From positions 1 through 64,000 of the forward strand of contig CAJKLB010000003.1 of the NCBI GenBank assembly GCA_905200615.1: 64,000 bases of DNA, given 5' to 3'. Under the pieces are notes generated by a model. The model was not told the origin of the DNA, searched no databases, and saw only the letters and a program-made list of their open reading frames with translations. Source of the stretch: an uncultured Selenomonadales bacterium. GTDB lineage: Bacteria > Bacillota > Clostridia > Christensenellales > QALW01. Made by a program: the position numbers and the translations under genes. The number at the start of each line of letters is the position of its first letter. Within the stretch, counting starts at the first letter, position 1. Shown in pieces: positions 32,748-40,662 of this stretch.

Positions 32748-33604
32748 AAAACGGAAGTAAACTTTATGTTTCGCTGTGTTTTATTCTGCTGTATGCGCCC
32801 ATTGTGATTTTAATTTTCTTTTCGTTCAATTCTTTGGAGAGTACCGGTGTTTTCGGGGGATTTTCACTCAAATGGTATGAGTCTCTTCTCCACAACGAAA
32901 ATGCGAAAAACGCGCTGATCAATTCCCTGATTATCGCGGTGACCGCGTCTCTGTGCTCCACGGTAATCGGCACAATGGCGGCACTGGGTATCAGCCGGCT
33001 GCGCAGCCGCGCGTTCAAAGGAACAGTTATGACCGTTACCAATATTCCCATGGTCAATCCGGAAATCGTTACGGCAGTATCCATGGCGTTTCTGTTTATG
33101 GGAACCATCGCCGCTTCAGGATTGCTTCGGGATGATGATACCATTGATATGCTCTGTCTGCTGATTGCGCATATCACCTTTACGCTTCCCTATGTCATTC
33201 TTTCGGTTTTGCCCAAAATTCGGCAAATGGATCATTCCCAAACCGAAGCCGCGTTGGATTTAGGCTGCCGTCCGCTGCAGGCGTTTTTTAAAGTAGAGCT
33301 TCCTCAGCTGCTGCCGGGAATTCTGACCGGTATGATCATGGCCTTTACGCTTTCGTTTGATGATTTTGTCATCAGTTATTTTGTAAGACCCAAATCCACC
33401 GTGCAGACACTGCCGCTGCTGATCTATTCCATGACGGGCAAGGGAACGGTAACGCCGGATATGTACGCGCTTTCCACATTTATGATATTGGCCATCTTTT
33501 TATTGTTGTTACTGGCCAATGTCGCCGGTTCCAGAGAGGAAATTAAGGTGCGCCGCCAACAAAGAAGACTGCGTCGCCAAAAATATAAGGAGGAAAATCA
33601 ATGA
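32744..33604 (+). CDS. potC: Spermidine/putrescine ABC transporter permease PotC
   Basis: 286 residues with six membrane segments and an EAA loop (EAALDLGCRPLQAFFKVELPQL, near residue 168). The segment LSFDDFVISYF is typical of PotC. The ATGA start overlaps potB by four bases. A basic tail (RRQQRRLRRQKYKEE) lies in the cytoplasm. Confidence 0.93.
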   Translation: MKNGSKLYVSLCFILLYAPIVILIFFSFNSLESTGVFGGFSLKWYESLLHNENAKNALINSLIIAVTASLCSTVIGTMAALGISRLRSRAFKGTVMTVTNIPMVNPEIVTAVSMAFLFMGTIAASGLLRDDDTIDMLCLLIAHITFTLPYVILSVLPKIRQMDHSQTEAALDLGCRPLQAFFKVELPQLLPGILTGMIMAFTLSFDDFVISYFVRPKSTVQTLPLLIYSMTGKGTVTPDMYALSTFMILAIFLLLLLANVAGSREEIKVRRQQRRLRRQKYKEENQ

Positions 33605-34989
33605 TAAAAAAATTTTTTGCCGCTGCCGTTATACTGGCAATTGCTCTGTGCGGGTTCGCCGGCTGCGGAAGCAGTGAGGACGAAATCGTTCTGAACGTGT
33701 TTAACTGGGGAGAATATATCTCCGACGGCGAAGGTTCTTGGGAATATACCGATGAAAACGGCAACGTAACCGAAATTCCCTACCTTGATATCAACAAGGC
33801 CTTTGAGGAATACTATGCGCAAAAGCATCCGGGCAAAAAGGTAAAAGTAAATTATACCACCTACGCTTCCAATGAGGAACTGTATGCCAAAATGACCACT
33901 TCCGATGCGTCTTATGATGTGATTATTCCATCGGATTACCTGATCCCACAGCTTATTGATGAAAATTTGATTCAGCCCATTAACCGGGAAAACATCCCCA
34001 ACATGGATAATATCGGGGAAAAATATATTGTAGAAGGTCTTTCCTACCGTGAGGAAAACGGAGAAAAAACATATTATTCCGCTACGTATACATTTGGTAA
34101 AGTCGGTATTATCTATAATCTTACTCTGCTGGAGCAGACCTTTGATGATTTTTCCCAGGAAGAATTTGAAGCGGAGGGCTGGAAAGTTCTTTGGAACGAA
34201 AAATATAAAGATTTAGGAATTCTTCAGTTCAATAATTCCCGTGACGCCTTTGCCACAGCGCAATTCGCCATGATGAAAGAAGACGGATACACCGGTGAAA
34301 AGAGCTATATCAACGCTTCGGTAGAAGATGAAGGCGGCCGCGAGCTGTATATCCGCGCTCTGGATATGTTAAGGGAACAGCAGCCGATTATTCAAAAATA
34401 TGTAATGGACGAGGTTTTCAATAAAATGGAAACCGGAAACGCGGCCATCGCGCCCTATTATGTCGGCGATTATTTTACAATGACCTGGAACTGTGAAGAC
34501 TATGAATTGTGCTTCTTCTATCCCGAAGAAGGCTCGAACTCCTTTTTAGACGCTATGTGCGTGCCCACCAGTTCCCGTAATCCGGAAATCGCCGAAGAAT
34601 ATATTAACTTTATGCTTTCGGTAGATGAAGATCCTACCAAGAGCATTGCGGCGATCAATGCCGAATATATTTGCTACGCTACGCCGAACATGGCTGTTCA
34701 GCAAGATGAAGTATACCGTTATTTTGTTGAAAACGAAATGCATGAACGCGGCTATGAGCTGCTTTACAGTGAAGACTCCTTTAATTTTGAAGAAGAAGGT
34801 TTTGTTCGCCTGGATGAGGGAACACAGCAATACTTAAATGAATGTTGGGACCGCTTGAAAATTCAAGACAGCGGTGAAAGCAGTTTGGTGCTGCCGATTG
34901 TCTGCGGAGTCGTTGCCGCCGCCATTATCGCGGTTATCGTGGTTGTGGTAATACGCAAAAAGAAAAAGGAAAAATATTATCAGGACTAA
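33601..34989 (+). CDS. potD: Polyamine-binding lipoprotein PotD with an extra C-terminal membrane anchor
   Basis: Binds spermidine or putrescine outside the membrane and delivers it to PotBC. 462 residues, against about 350 usually. The lipobox is GFAGC22. The PotD core begins LNVFNWGEYIS and includes VIIPSDYLI and the C-lobe segment FLDAMCVPTSSRNPEIAEEYINFML. After about residue 425 a hydrophobic segment (VLPIVCGVVAAAIIAVIVVVV) and a KKKKEK tail add a second anchor. The start overlaps potC by four bases. Confidence 0.93.
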   Translation: MIKKFFAAAVILAIALCGFAGCGSSEDEIVLNVFNWGEYISDGEGSWEYTDENGNVTEIPYLDINKAFEEYYAQKHPGKKVKVNYTTYASNEELYAKMTTSDASYDVIIPSDYLIPQLIDENLIQPINRENIPNMDNIGEKYIVEGLSYREENGEKTYYSATYTFGKVGIIYNLTLLEQTFDDFSQEEFEAEGWKVLWNEKYKDLGILQFNNSRDAFATAQFAMMKEDGYTGEKSYINASVEDEGGRELYIRALDMLREQQPIIQKYVMDEVFNKMETGNAAIAPYYVGDYFTMTWNCEDYELCFFYPEEGSNSFLDAMCVPTSSRNPEIAEEYINFMLSVDEDPTKSIAAINAEYICYATPNMAVQQDEVYRYFVENEMHERGYELLYSEDSFNFEEEGFVRLDEGTQQYLNECWDRLKIQDSGESSLVLPIVCGVVAAAIIAVIVVVVIRKKKKEKYYQD

Positions 34990-35013
34990 GCAAAAAGAAT
35001 ATCAATAAAAGCA

Positions 35014-35048
35014 AGAGATAAGATCTGTTATCGGTCTTATCTCTTTTT
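35014..35048 (+). terminator. Terminator of the pot operon
   Basis: AGAGATAAGA/TCTTATCTCT stem followed by TTTTTAT. Confidence 0.85.
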
Positions 35049-35082
35049 ATACCGTAAAAATTTTTATCGCTAAAAAAAATAC

Positions 35083-35113
35083 TTGACTCTCTGCTTACCT
35101 TTAGGTTTATACT
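35083..35113 (+). promoter_or_regulatory. MerR-type promoter with 19-base spacer
   Basis: TTGACT (35083-35088) and TATACT (35108-35113) are 19 bases apart, with an ACCTTTAGGT dyad between the boxes. This layout is diagnostic of MerR-activated promoters. It lies directly before a MerR gene, which is therefore probably autoregulated. Confidence 0.85.
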
Positions 35114-35156
35114 GTGCTTGTAAGGTACCTTAACAATCAGTCAGGAGGTGTACTCT

Positions 35157-36434
35157 ATGCAAATCGGCGAATTTGCAAAAATCTGCAACACAAAAATTTC
35201 GGTGCTCCGGCATTATGACGCGGAAGGACTGCTGCCGCCGGATTATATAGACCGCTTTACCGGCTACCGATACTATTCAAAAGAACAAATTACGGATTTT
35301 TTAAAAATATCCATGCTGAAAAGCGCGGGATTTTCATTGGCCGAAATTAAGCTCATAATAACGGAACGGAAAAGCAATAAAATGATTATGGAATTGTTTG
35401 ATAAAAAAAGAGAAACCCTCTATGAAACCCTATCGCACTTAGATCAGGCAAAAAAAATAATCTTAGGAGTTGAGTCATTTTTGGAAATAAACATTACGGA
35501 AGCAGATAACAAAATTTTGTTTGAAACTGAAAAAATTGACGCCCGCAATATAGAAGATGCCTATGATTTCATGGATCAATCCATCGCATCGGAGGGATTC
35601 CAGCGTATATCGAGTTTCACAATACACGCTGATAAAGAAAAAAAGGTTAAAATTACCTGTGAGGCTGTTAAACTTACAGAAGAAGAGATTGTTCTAAATG
35701 AAAATATCCATGTTCCTTTTGAGAACGATACTACCATCATCGGAAAATGGGAAATCATAGGGGAAATTGCCGTTAAAGAGGATTTTGAAAGAATCGGTAA
35801 GGAAAAAGAGCAAGACATTCGCTCAATCTATTTTCTCCCCGGCGGCGAACGATATTGGTGTTACGGCTGGAGCAAAGGAAAATTAATAATCGACAGCGGA
35901 GATTCCGCCACCGTAAACGATTTCAGCACGGAAAACATAAACGGACAGCATTATATGTTCGTGAATTTAAAGTCTTATCCATATCGTCATGGCGGCAGAA
36001 CAACGGTATTGGTATTAAAACAAACGGATAACAAAGCCTATACCGCGACGGAAATTGCAAGAAGAGATAACATTGATATGCCCTTTATCGACGACCCGGG
36101 GGTTATCGGGAAATGGAAAGCGATTGATTTCTGTAAAGCCAAGAAGGATTTCCACGCTGAAAAAACCAATGACAAGGAATATTTTTTTTCAAAAGTAGAA
36201 TTTAAACCCAACGGTGAAATCATCAGCTGCTATAACTACGGAAAGGAAAGAATCGCCTCCAGAGAAATGCAGGAATGGACAAAAGGTTTTGTTTTGCGCA
36301 AATGGAATTCTACCGCCTGTGCTTATGAAATAAACAATATCAACGGAAAACAATATCTTATCATGGAGTGGAAAAGCGGCGATTACAGCTGGGGCGGCTT
36401 TGATACAGATTATTATGTATTTATAAAAGAATAA
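35157..36434 (+). CDS. MerR-family regulator with a duplicated C-terminal sensor module
   Basis: 425 residues. The MerR DNA-binding domain (IGEFAKICNTKISVLRHYDAEGLLPP; YRYYSKEQI) and a helical linker take up about residues 1-115. Two copies of one unknown module follow (about 180-300 and 300-425). Each begins with an F..D..IIGKWE-type phrase (TTIIGKWEIIG; PGVIGKWKAID), includes F.P.GE and ends with a NGQ(H/K)Y segment. These may bind a hydrophobic ligand, as effector domains of BmrR-type regulators do, but the module itself is not familiar. ATG at 35157, eight bases after AGGAGG. Confidence 0.85.
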   Translation: MQIGEFAKICNTKISVLRHYDAEGLLPPDYIDRFTGYRYYSKEQITDFLKISMLKSAGFSLAEIKLIITERKSNKMIMELFDKKRETLYETLSHLDQAKKIILGVESFLEINITEADNKILFETEKIDARNIEDAYDFMDQSIASEGFQRISSFTIHADKEKKVKITCEAVKLTEEEIVLNENIHVPFENDTTIIGKWEIIGEIAVKEDFERIGKEKEQDIRSIYFLPGGERYWCYGWSKGKLIIDSGDSATVNDFSTENINGQHYMFVNLKSYPYRHGGRTTVLVLKQTDNKAYTATEIARRDNIDMPFIDDPGVIGKWKAIDFCKAKKDFHAEKTNDKEYFFSKVEFKPNGEIISCYNYGKERIASREMQEWTKGFVLRKWNSTACAYEINNINGKQYLIMEWKSGDYSWGGFDTDYYVFIKE

Positions 36435-36436
36435 AG

Positions 36437-36463
36437 TGGGGCAGGAAAGCCTTCCTGCCCTGT
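36437..36463 (+). terminator. Hairpin after the MerR gene
   Basis: GGGCAGGAA/TTCCTGCCC stem with a short loop; the following TGTTCTC is a weak T tract. Confidence 0.55.
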
Positions 36464-36673
36464 TCTCAACTTTAAAAACTCCTTTTATCACCGGTACGGC
36501 AAAAAAACTGTTTATAGAGAAACGCACACTTTCTGAAAAACCGAGGAACACTACAAAATACCCAAAATCTTTGATTTTTAAAGGAACCCCCAAATAAAAG
36601 CATGCCTTTGGATAAGGCACGGCAAGAAAAAATTTTTTGTTTTACGCAGTAAAATTTCATAGCAAAACCCGTA

Positions 36674-36701
36674 TTGACAAACGATAAAAAGCTGTTATAA
36701 T
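36674..36701 (+). promoter_or_regulatory. Promoter of the polyglutamine protein gene
   Basis: TTGACA and TATAAT with a 16-base spacer, about 30 bases before the start codon. Confidence 0.75.
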
Positions 36702-36731
36702 CAAATTATAAAGAAAAAGGAGGTCGATCCC

Positions 36732-37283
36732 ATGAAAATTTGTCCCAACTGTCATCATCAGTGCAATGATGCCGCGCTGTTTTGCAATACCTGCGGCGCT
36801 TCTCTTTCCGCCGCGCCGCAACAGCAACAGTCGCAACAGCAACAGCAGCAACAGCAGCAACAGCCGCAACAACAACAGCAACAACAACAACAACAATATC
36901 AACAGCAACAGCAATATCAACAGCCCCAGTATCAGGCGCCTACCGATCATACTTCGGAATTTGACCCACAGGATATTTCTCAAAATAAAGTTATCGCCAT
37001 GGCGCCGTATATCCTTGGTTTTATCGGTATTATTATCGCGCTGCTGGGAGCGGGATCCTCTCAATATGCCGCTTTTCATGTACGGCAGGCATTGAAAATT
37101 GAAATTGTTTCTGTACTGATAGCCATTTGTATGTTTGTACTTTTTTGGACCATTATCGTACCCATTATCGCGGCGGTTTGCATGTTGATTCTATTGGTAA
37201 TACGAATCATTTCTTTCTTTTCGGTATGCGGAGGAAAAGCTAAAGAGCCTGCTATTATCAGCAGCCTTTCTTTCTTAAAGTAA
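36732..37283 (+). CDS. Zinc-ribbon membrane protein with a polyglutamine linker
   Basis: 183 residues in three parts. A zinc ribbon with CPNC (4-7) and CNTC (18-21); a linker at residues 30-68 that is almost only Gln with a few Tyr and Pro; and a membrane part (about 85-180) with three hydrophobic segments, including GSSQYAAFHVRQALKIEIVSVL, which resembles Tic20/DUF4870-type proteins. The Gln codons mix CAG and CAA, so the tract is not a pure trinucleotide run. AAGGAGG lies upstream. Function unknown; zinc-ribbon plus DUF4870-like proteins are common in Firmicutes, but so long a Gln tract is not. Confidence 0.8.
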   Translation: MKICPNCHHQCNDAALFCNTCGASLSAAPQQQQSQQQQQQQQQQPQQQQQQQQQQYQQQQQYQQPQYQAPTDHTSEFDPQDISQNKVIAMAPYILGFIGIIIALLGAGSSQYAAFHVRQALKIEIVSVLIAICMFVLFWTIIVPIIAAVCMLILLVIRIISFFSVCGGKAKEPAIISSLSFLK

Positions 37284-37327
37284 AAAGATTTTTCTGTTTA
37301 CGGAGAATTTCCGCGAAAGATCCAAAA

Positions 37328-37353
37328 AAGCGAGGGAGCAAAACTCCCTCGCT
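37328..37353 (+). terminator. Strong hairpin after the polyglutamine gene
   Basis: 11-bp stem AAGCGAGGGAG/CTCCCTCGCTT with a short loop, 45 bases after the stop codon. The T tract is poor. Element B begins right behind it. Confidence 0.6.
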
Positions 37354-37354
37354 T

Positions 37355-37555
37355 CAGACTGTAAACAAACCTGAAATCTAATTTTTTTGCGGCGTTCAGC
37401 CGCATTTTGTTTTTCCGGCGACAGTTACTTTATAAGCGAAAAGCCGCTTGACAAGCGGTTTTCAAGCATACAAGGGAGTAGTAGACCCGAAAATCAACTA
37501 ATTTTCAACGAGTAGCATCCTCGGCAAAGAGAGTATTGACTTTGTCGACACTTTT
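37355..37555 (+). repeat. Dispersed hairpin element, copy B
   Basis: Same block order as copy A: AAACCTGAAA, GCGGCGTTCAGCCGC (37389-37403), TTTTGTTTTTCCGG.GACAG, GCCGCTTGACAAGCGGT, GAAAATCAAC..ATTTTCAA, GCATCC, and AGTATTGACTTTGTCGACACTTTT (37532-37555). Confidence 0.85.
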
Positions 37556-37580
37556 ATCGTTCAGCCTGAAGCTAAATGAT

Positions 37581-37602
37581 TTTTTCCACAGACTGTCGCC
37601 GG
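37581..37602 (+). repeat. Small repeat TTTTTC(C/G)ACAG(G/A)CTGT, copy 3
   Basis: TTTTTCCACAGACTGTCGCCGG, about 25 bases behind element B; compare 21386-21400 and 27418-27436. Confidence 0.6.
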
Positions 37603-38130
37603 TATATATTTTATTTTCGCTCTCTTAATAACGAGCCGCGGCCTAAAAGGAAATATCATGCAGAAGCTTTGATAAAAATTTCAAATCAACTTTCTAAAAT
37701 GCATTTTTCCCCTTTTCCGATTTTCACAGCCGGCTGTCCTGAAACTTCCGCAAATCCGGCTCTGCCCCGCGGTCTGATTCTATCCCCAATGTTATAAGCA
37801 ATTGTTCTTTTATACGCATTTTTTGTAAGCCGCGATTTCTTTAATTTGATTGTCCACATTATAATTTATTGTTTTCAAAATTTAATTTTTATGCGCTTTT
37901 TCCTACTTTACGTATGTTGTAAAACAATATTTATCCTTATCTTCCCTCCGCAGATAATTTTTTATGGATCCGCTTTCATTTTTCTATATCTCCTCTCTTA
38001 AACAAAACCTATACTTTTTATCAAATCATAATGAAAAACTTCTGCGGTATTTTCTGGAGATGTTCAGGTATTTTTACCGATCGACAAAGATTCATTCAAA
38101 GTGGCTGATTTTCCTCGGATTTTCTGATAT

Positions 38131-38162
38131 AAAAAAACGAAGGCGCAAATGCGCCTTCGTTT
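38131..38162 (-). terminator. Terminator of the surface protein gene at 38178
   Basis: On the minus strand, AAACGAAGGCGC/GCGCCTTCGTTT followed by TTTTTTT. Confidence 0.9.
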
Positions 38163-38177
38163 ACAGAACGCCAAATA

Positions 38178-40043
38178 TTACAGCAACTCTTTTCTCTTTC
38201 TTTGAACAATCACAAAGCCAAGGGAAACACAAGCCGCCGCCATAACCGTACCGGCTACAATCGGTGCTACATCGCCGTCATTCTTAGAACCGGGTGCCTG
38301 AATGGTTACTTCGTCAACATAGTACGCAAAGGTTTCCGAAGCAAACGCGTTAATGGAACCATCCAAACGAAGGATCAGCTGATACGCGTTGGTTTTTCCT
38401 TCCGCATACAACTGTTTAATTAAAGTAAGATAATTCTCGGTAATCGGAACTTTTACCTCAAACTTCGTCCAATCTTCCGTAAGCTTTATGCCCGCGCCTT
38501 CTACAGTAATAAAGCTCTGCTGCTCCGTGCCGTCGGGCAATTTGCCGTTCACATGCTCCTGCGAATTCAATATAAAGGCGAAGCTTGTGTTGCTGGGCAG
38601 AGGCGCATCGGTTTTAGCGTAGAACGTAACCGTATATTCACCGGCTCCCGCTCCGTTATAACCGTTTTCTTGATCCTGAATAATGGCCGGGCCTAAATCG
38701 AAAGCAACAGAATCATACTTACCACCTTGAGAAGGAGTAAATTTGATAGCGTGAGCGGTACCGTTAGCACCACCGGCAACCTGTTCAACGGTTCCCTTGC
38801 CCTGAAGGAAAATGCCCCAGCCTGTGGTTCCGTCTTCCGCGTTGCCGTTTACCACTTCAGCAAAAACAGGCTCTTCATTAGTTCCCCCATCTTCTTCGCC
38901 TGTATACAAATTATTTACACTTTCCGGCAATTCACTTTGAGAAACCAATTTAGCGGCACAATTAAAAACTTTACTAAAGCTCAAAGTTCCGCTATTTCCG
39001 CTGAGATATAATACCGTACCGCTGGGAAGCGGGGTTTTACCGCTGGCGTCGGTGGATACATTTACCCTGATAAACACATCTTTATCATAAGTATACTCTT
39101 TTGTTGTACCATTTTTCTCAATTGTTTTCTTTACAGGAACGTTCACGGACAATTCCACACTCTTGCCCGCGGGAACTAATGTAAATTCGCCTACAGCCAT
39201 TGCCTCCCAAGAATCGGAAGAGCCATGATGAAGAACGCTGGGATTGAACTGCGCATAAAAATCAATGGCAGACTCATTAGAAACAATGATACTCGCCTTT
39301 ACGGTTTCACCGTTAACCTCCGCGCCGGAAAGGAATCCTGCGCTTGCTGTTGCAGCAAGATTATCCACGGTCTGTCCCTCACTCACGGTGATCTGTGCTC
39401 CCGCTTTTTCTTCAAGCGTTACGGAAACATCGTCAATCAGAAGATAAGAGGTGGACTTAATGTTGTCCAGGCAGAGACGCCAGCTATTGCCGTTTGTGGT
39501 GTTAATTGTGGCTAAATCCGCGGCGCTGGCAAACAAATCCGCGCTCACGGTATACCACTGGTTAAACTTTGTACCGGCATTAACATTCCCGCTGAGAGTC
39601 GCATAATTATTTGTTTGATCCGAGCAGAAAGACGCGTTTTTTGTATCGCGCAGGATCAGTCTGGCAACCGCCTTGTCTACATCCTCCTGTTTGGAAGCTT
39701 CAACATACACACGCATGGAGAGCTTTACAGAAGCCTGCGTTAAACCGGCCGCGGCGATCGCCTCCTTAATCAGCGTGCCAACCTCAATGTACGGTGTACT
39801 CCAAGATTTAGCTGTTGTTGCTTTTAACACCTTGTTATCGGGGTCTGTGGGATCCGTCTCAATACTGAGCGTGCTTTCGAGACCTTTCCAAGCAGCAGGC
39901 ACAGCGGTCTGATCGGTAAACGTTGATTCTGCTTCAGAAAGAAGGTTCTTGCCATACACGGAATCTTCCGCGAATACCGCGATCATAGAAAGACAGGATA
40001 CCATGATCGCCAGCGCAAGAACCACGCTTAAAGCTTTTTTCAT
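38178..40043 (-). CDS. Surface protein with carbohydrate-binding modules and a C-terminal anchor (I)
   Basis: 621 residues. A signal peptide (MKKALSVVLALAIMVSCLSM) precedes a CBM4/9/22-like beta-sandwich (about 30-210, ending LLIDDVSVTLEE), a second module Y (about 215-370; SVLHHGSSDSWEAM, TTKEYTYDKDVFIRV), and a CBM-like module X (about 395-585; VVNGNAEDGTTGWG, ending YYVDEVTIQ). A hydrophobic segment with an RKRK tail anchors it. No catalytic residues were identified, so glycan binding is the likely role. Modules X and Y recur in the neighbour at 40663 in the opposite order. It has its own promoter and terminator. Confidence 0.75.
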   Translation of the reverse strand: MKKALSVVLALAIMVSCLSMIAVFAEDSVYGKNLLSEAESTFTDQTAVPAAWKGLESTLSIETDPTDPDNKVLKATTAKSWSTPYIEVGTLIKEAIAAAGLTQASVKLSMRVYVEASKQEDVDKAVARLILRDTKNASFCSDQTNNYATLSGNVNAGTKFNQWYTVSADLFASAADLATINTTNGNSWRLCLDNIKSTSYLLIDDVSVTLEEKAGAQITVSEGQTVDNLAATASAGFLSGAEVNGETVKASIIVSNESAIDFYAQFNPSVLHHGSSDSWEAMAVGEFTLVPAGKSVELSVNVPVKKTIEKNGTTKEYTYDKDVFIRVNVSTDASGKTPLPSGTVLYLSGNSGTLSFSKVFNCAAKLVSQSELPESVNNLYTGEEDGGTNEEPVFAEVVNGNAEDGTTGWGIFLQGKGTVEQVAGGANGTAHAIKFTPSQGGKYDSVAFDLGPAIIQDQENGYNGAGAGEYTVTFYAKTDAPLPSNTSFAFILNSQEHVNGKLPDGTEQQSFITVEGAGIKLTEDWTKFEVKVPITENYLTLIKQLYAEGKTNAYQLILRLDGSINAFASETFAYYVDEVTIQAPGSKNDGDVAPIVAGTVMAAACVSLGFVIVQRKRKELL

Positions 40044-40097
40044 TTTTGTTTCCTCCTCTAATCAATTACGTATCGTTTATGATACTTATACAGATAT

Positions 40098-40126
40098 ATT
40101 GTACAAAAAAATTTTTTAAATGTCAA
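40098..40126 (-). promoter_or_regulatory. Promoter of surface protein I
   Basis: TTGACA and TACAAT with a 17-base spacer on the minus strand. Confidence 0.75.
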
Positions 40127-40421
40127 TATTTATTTATATTTTATTAAAAAATTTTCATCGTGGTCTGTAAAGTATCAAAAAAATATATACGACAAAAACC
40201 GCTCAATAACACTGTTTTTAGGACAACAAAGAATCAAACCGTCTTAGTTTATTTCCTAAAAAGAGGAAATGTTACAAAAAAAAGAATAGGGAATAACCAT
40301 TCCGATAGAACGGTTACCGATGAGAAATCGTCTCTTTCCCCGACGCATAAAAACATACCTATGGTTATTTACTGATAGGTATTTCCACAAAAAAAAGAGC
40401 CGCGTTTGCGGATCTTTGAGC

Positions 40422-40615
40422 GTCAACACTTTCGGGATGCCGATCGCTTGAAAATTGTTGATTTTCGAACTGTATTTTTCCTTACCGGTATTACTCCTGC
40501 TGCCTTGAAAAATCACTAATCAATCCATTTTATTCATAAGGATTCGGTCACCGGAAAAACAAAAATGCGGCGTTGCCGCCGCAAAAAAATCAAAATCCCG
40601 GGTTGTCTACCCTCT
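40422..40615 (-). repeat. Dispersed hairpin element, copy D (inverted)
   Basis: On the minus strand it reads GATTTTTTTGCGGCG, closes as GCGGCG-GCAA-CGCCGC (40567-40582), then TTTTTGTTTTTCCGG, then GAAAATCAACAATTTTCAAGC, GGCATCCC and AGTGTTGACG. The first hairpin keeps pairing although its sequence differs from copies A-C. Confidence 0.8.
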
Positions 40616-40644
40616 GAAAAAAGAGCCGCGTTCGCGGCTCTTTA
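40616..40644 (-). terminator. Terminator of surface protein II
   Basis: Perfect AAAGAGCCGCG/CGCGGCTCTTT stem on the minus strand followed by TTTTTT. A degenerate copy lies at about 40388-40417 on the far side of element D. Confidence 0.88.
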
Positions 40645-40662
40645 CTCTTTTTTATAAGCAGA

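Larger units (their letters stand above)
37284..38177. other. Convergent intergenic region with dispersed element B
   Basis: About 890 bases. It holds an AAGCGAGGGAG/CTCCCTCGCTT hairpin (37328-37353) that probably ends the preceding gene, element copy B (37355-37555), small repeat copy 3 (37581-37602), and an AT-rich tail up to the terminator at 38131-38162. No credible gene. Confidence 0.6.
40044..40662. other. Intergenic region with dispersed element D
   Basis: About 620 bases. From right to left on the minus strand: the terminator of the 40663 gene (40616-40644), element copy D (40422-40615), a degenerate second copy of that terminator (about 40388-40417), an AT-rich stretch, and the promoter of the 38178 gene. 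Confidence 0.65.

Noticed and set aside
36782..36964. Pure trinucleotide-repeat expansion or microsatellite
   Set aside because: CAG and CAA codons are mixed and interrupted by Tyr, Pro and Ser codons, so the repeat is maintained at the protein level rather than as a simple DNA repeat.
36657..37079. 140-codon minus-strand frame with a poly-Leu stretch
   Set aside because: It is the antisense reading of the polyglutamine codons of the real gene at 36732-37283.
37964..38245. 93-codon plus-strand frame
   Set aside because: It runs through the strong terminator at 38131-38162 and into the antisense of the surface protein gene; no ribosome site.
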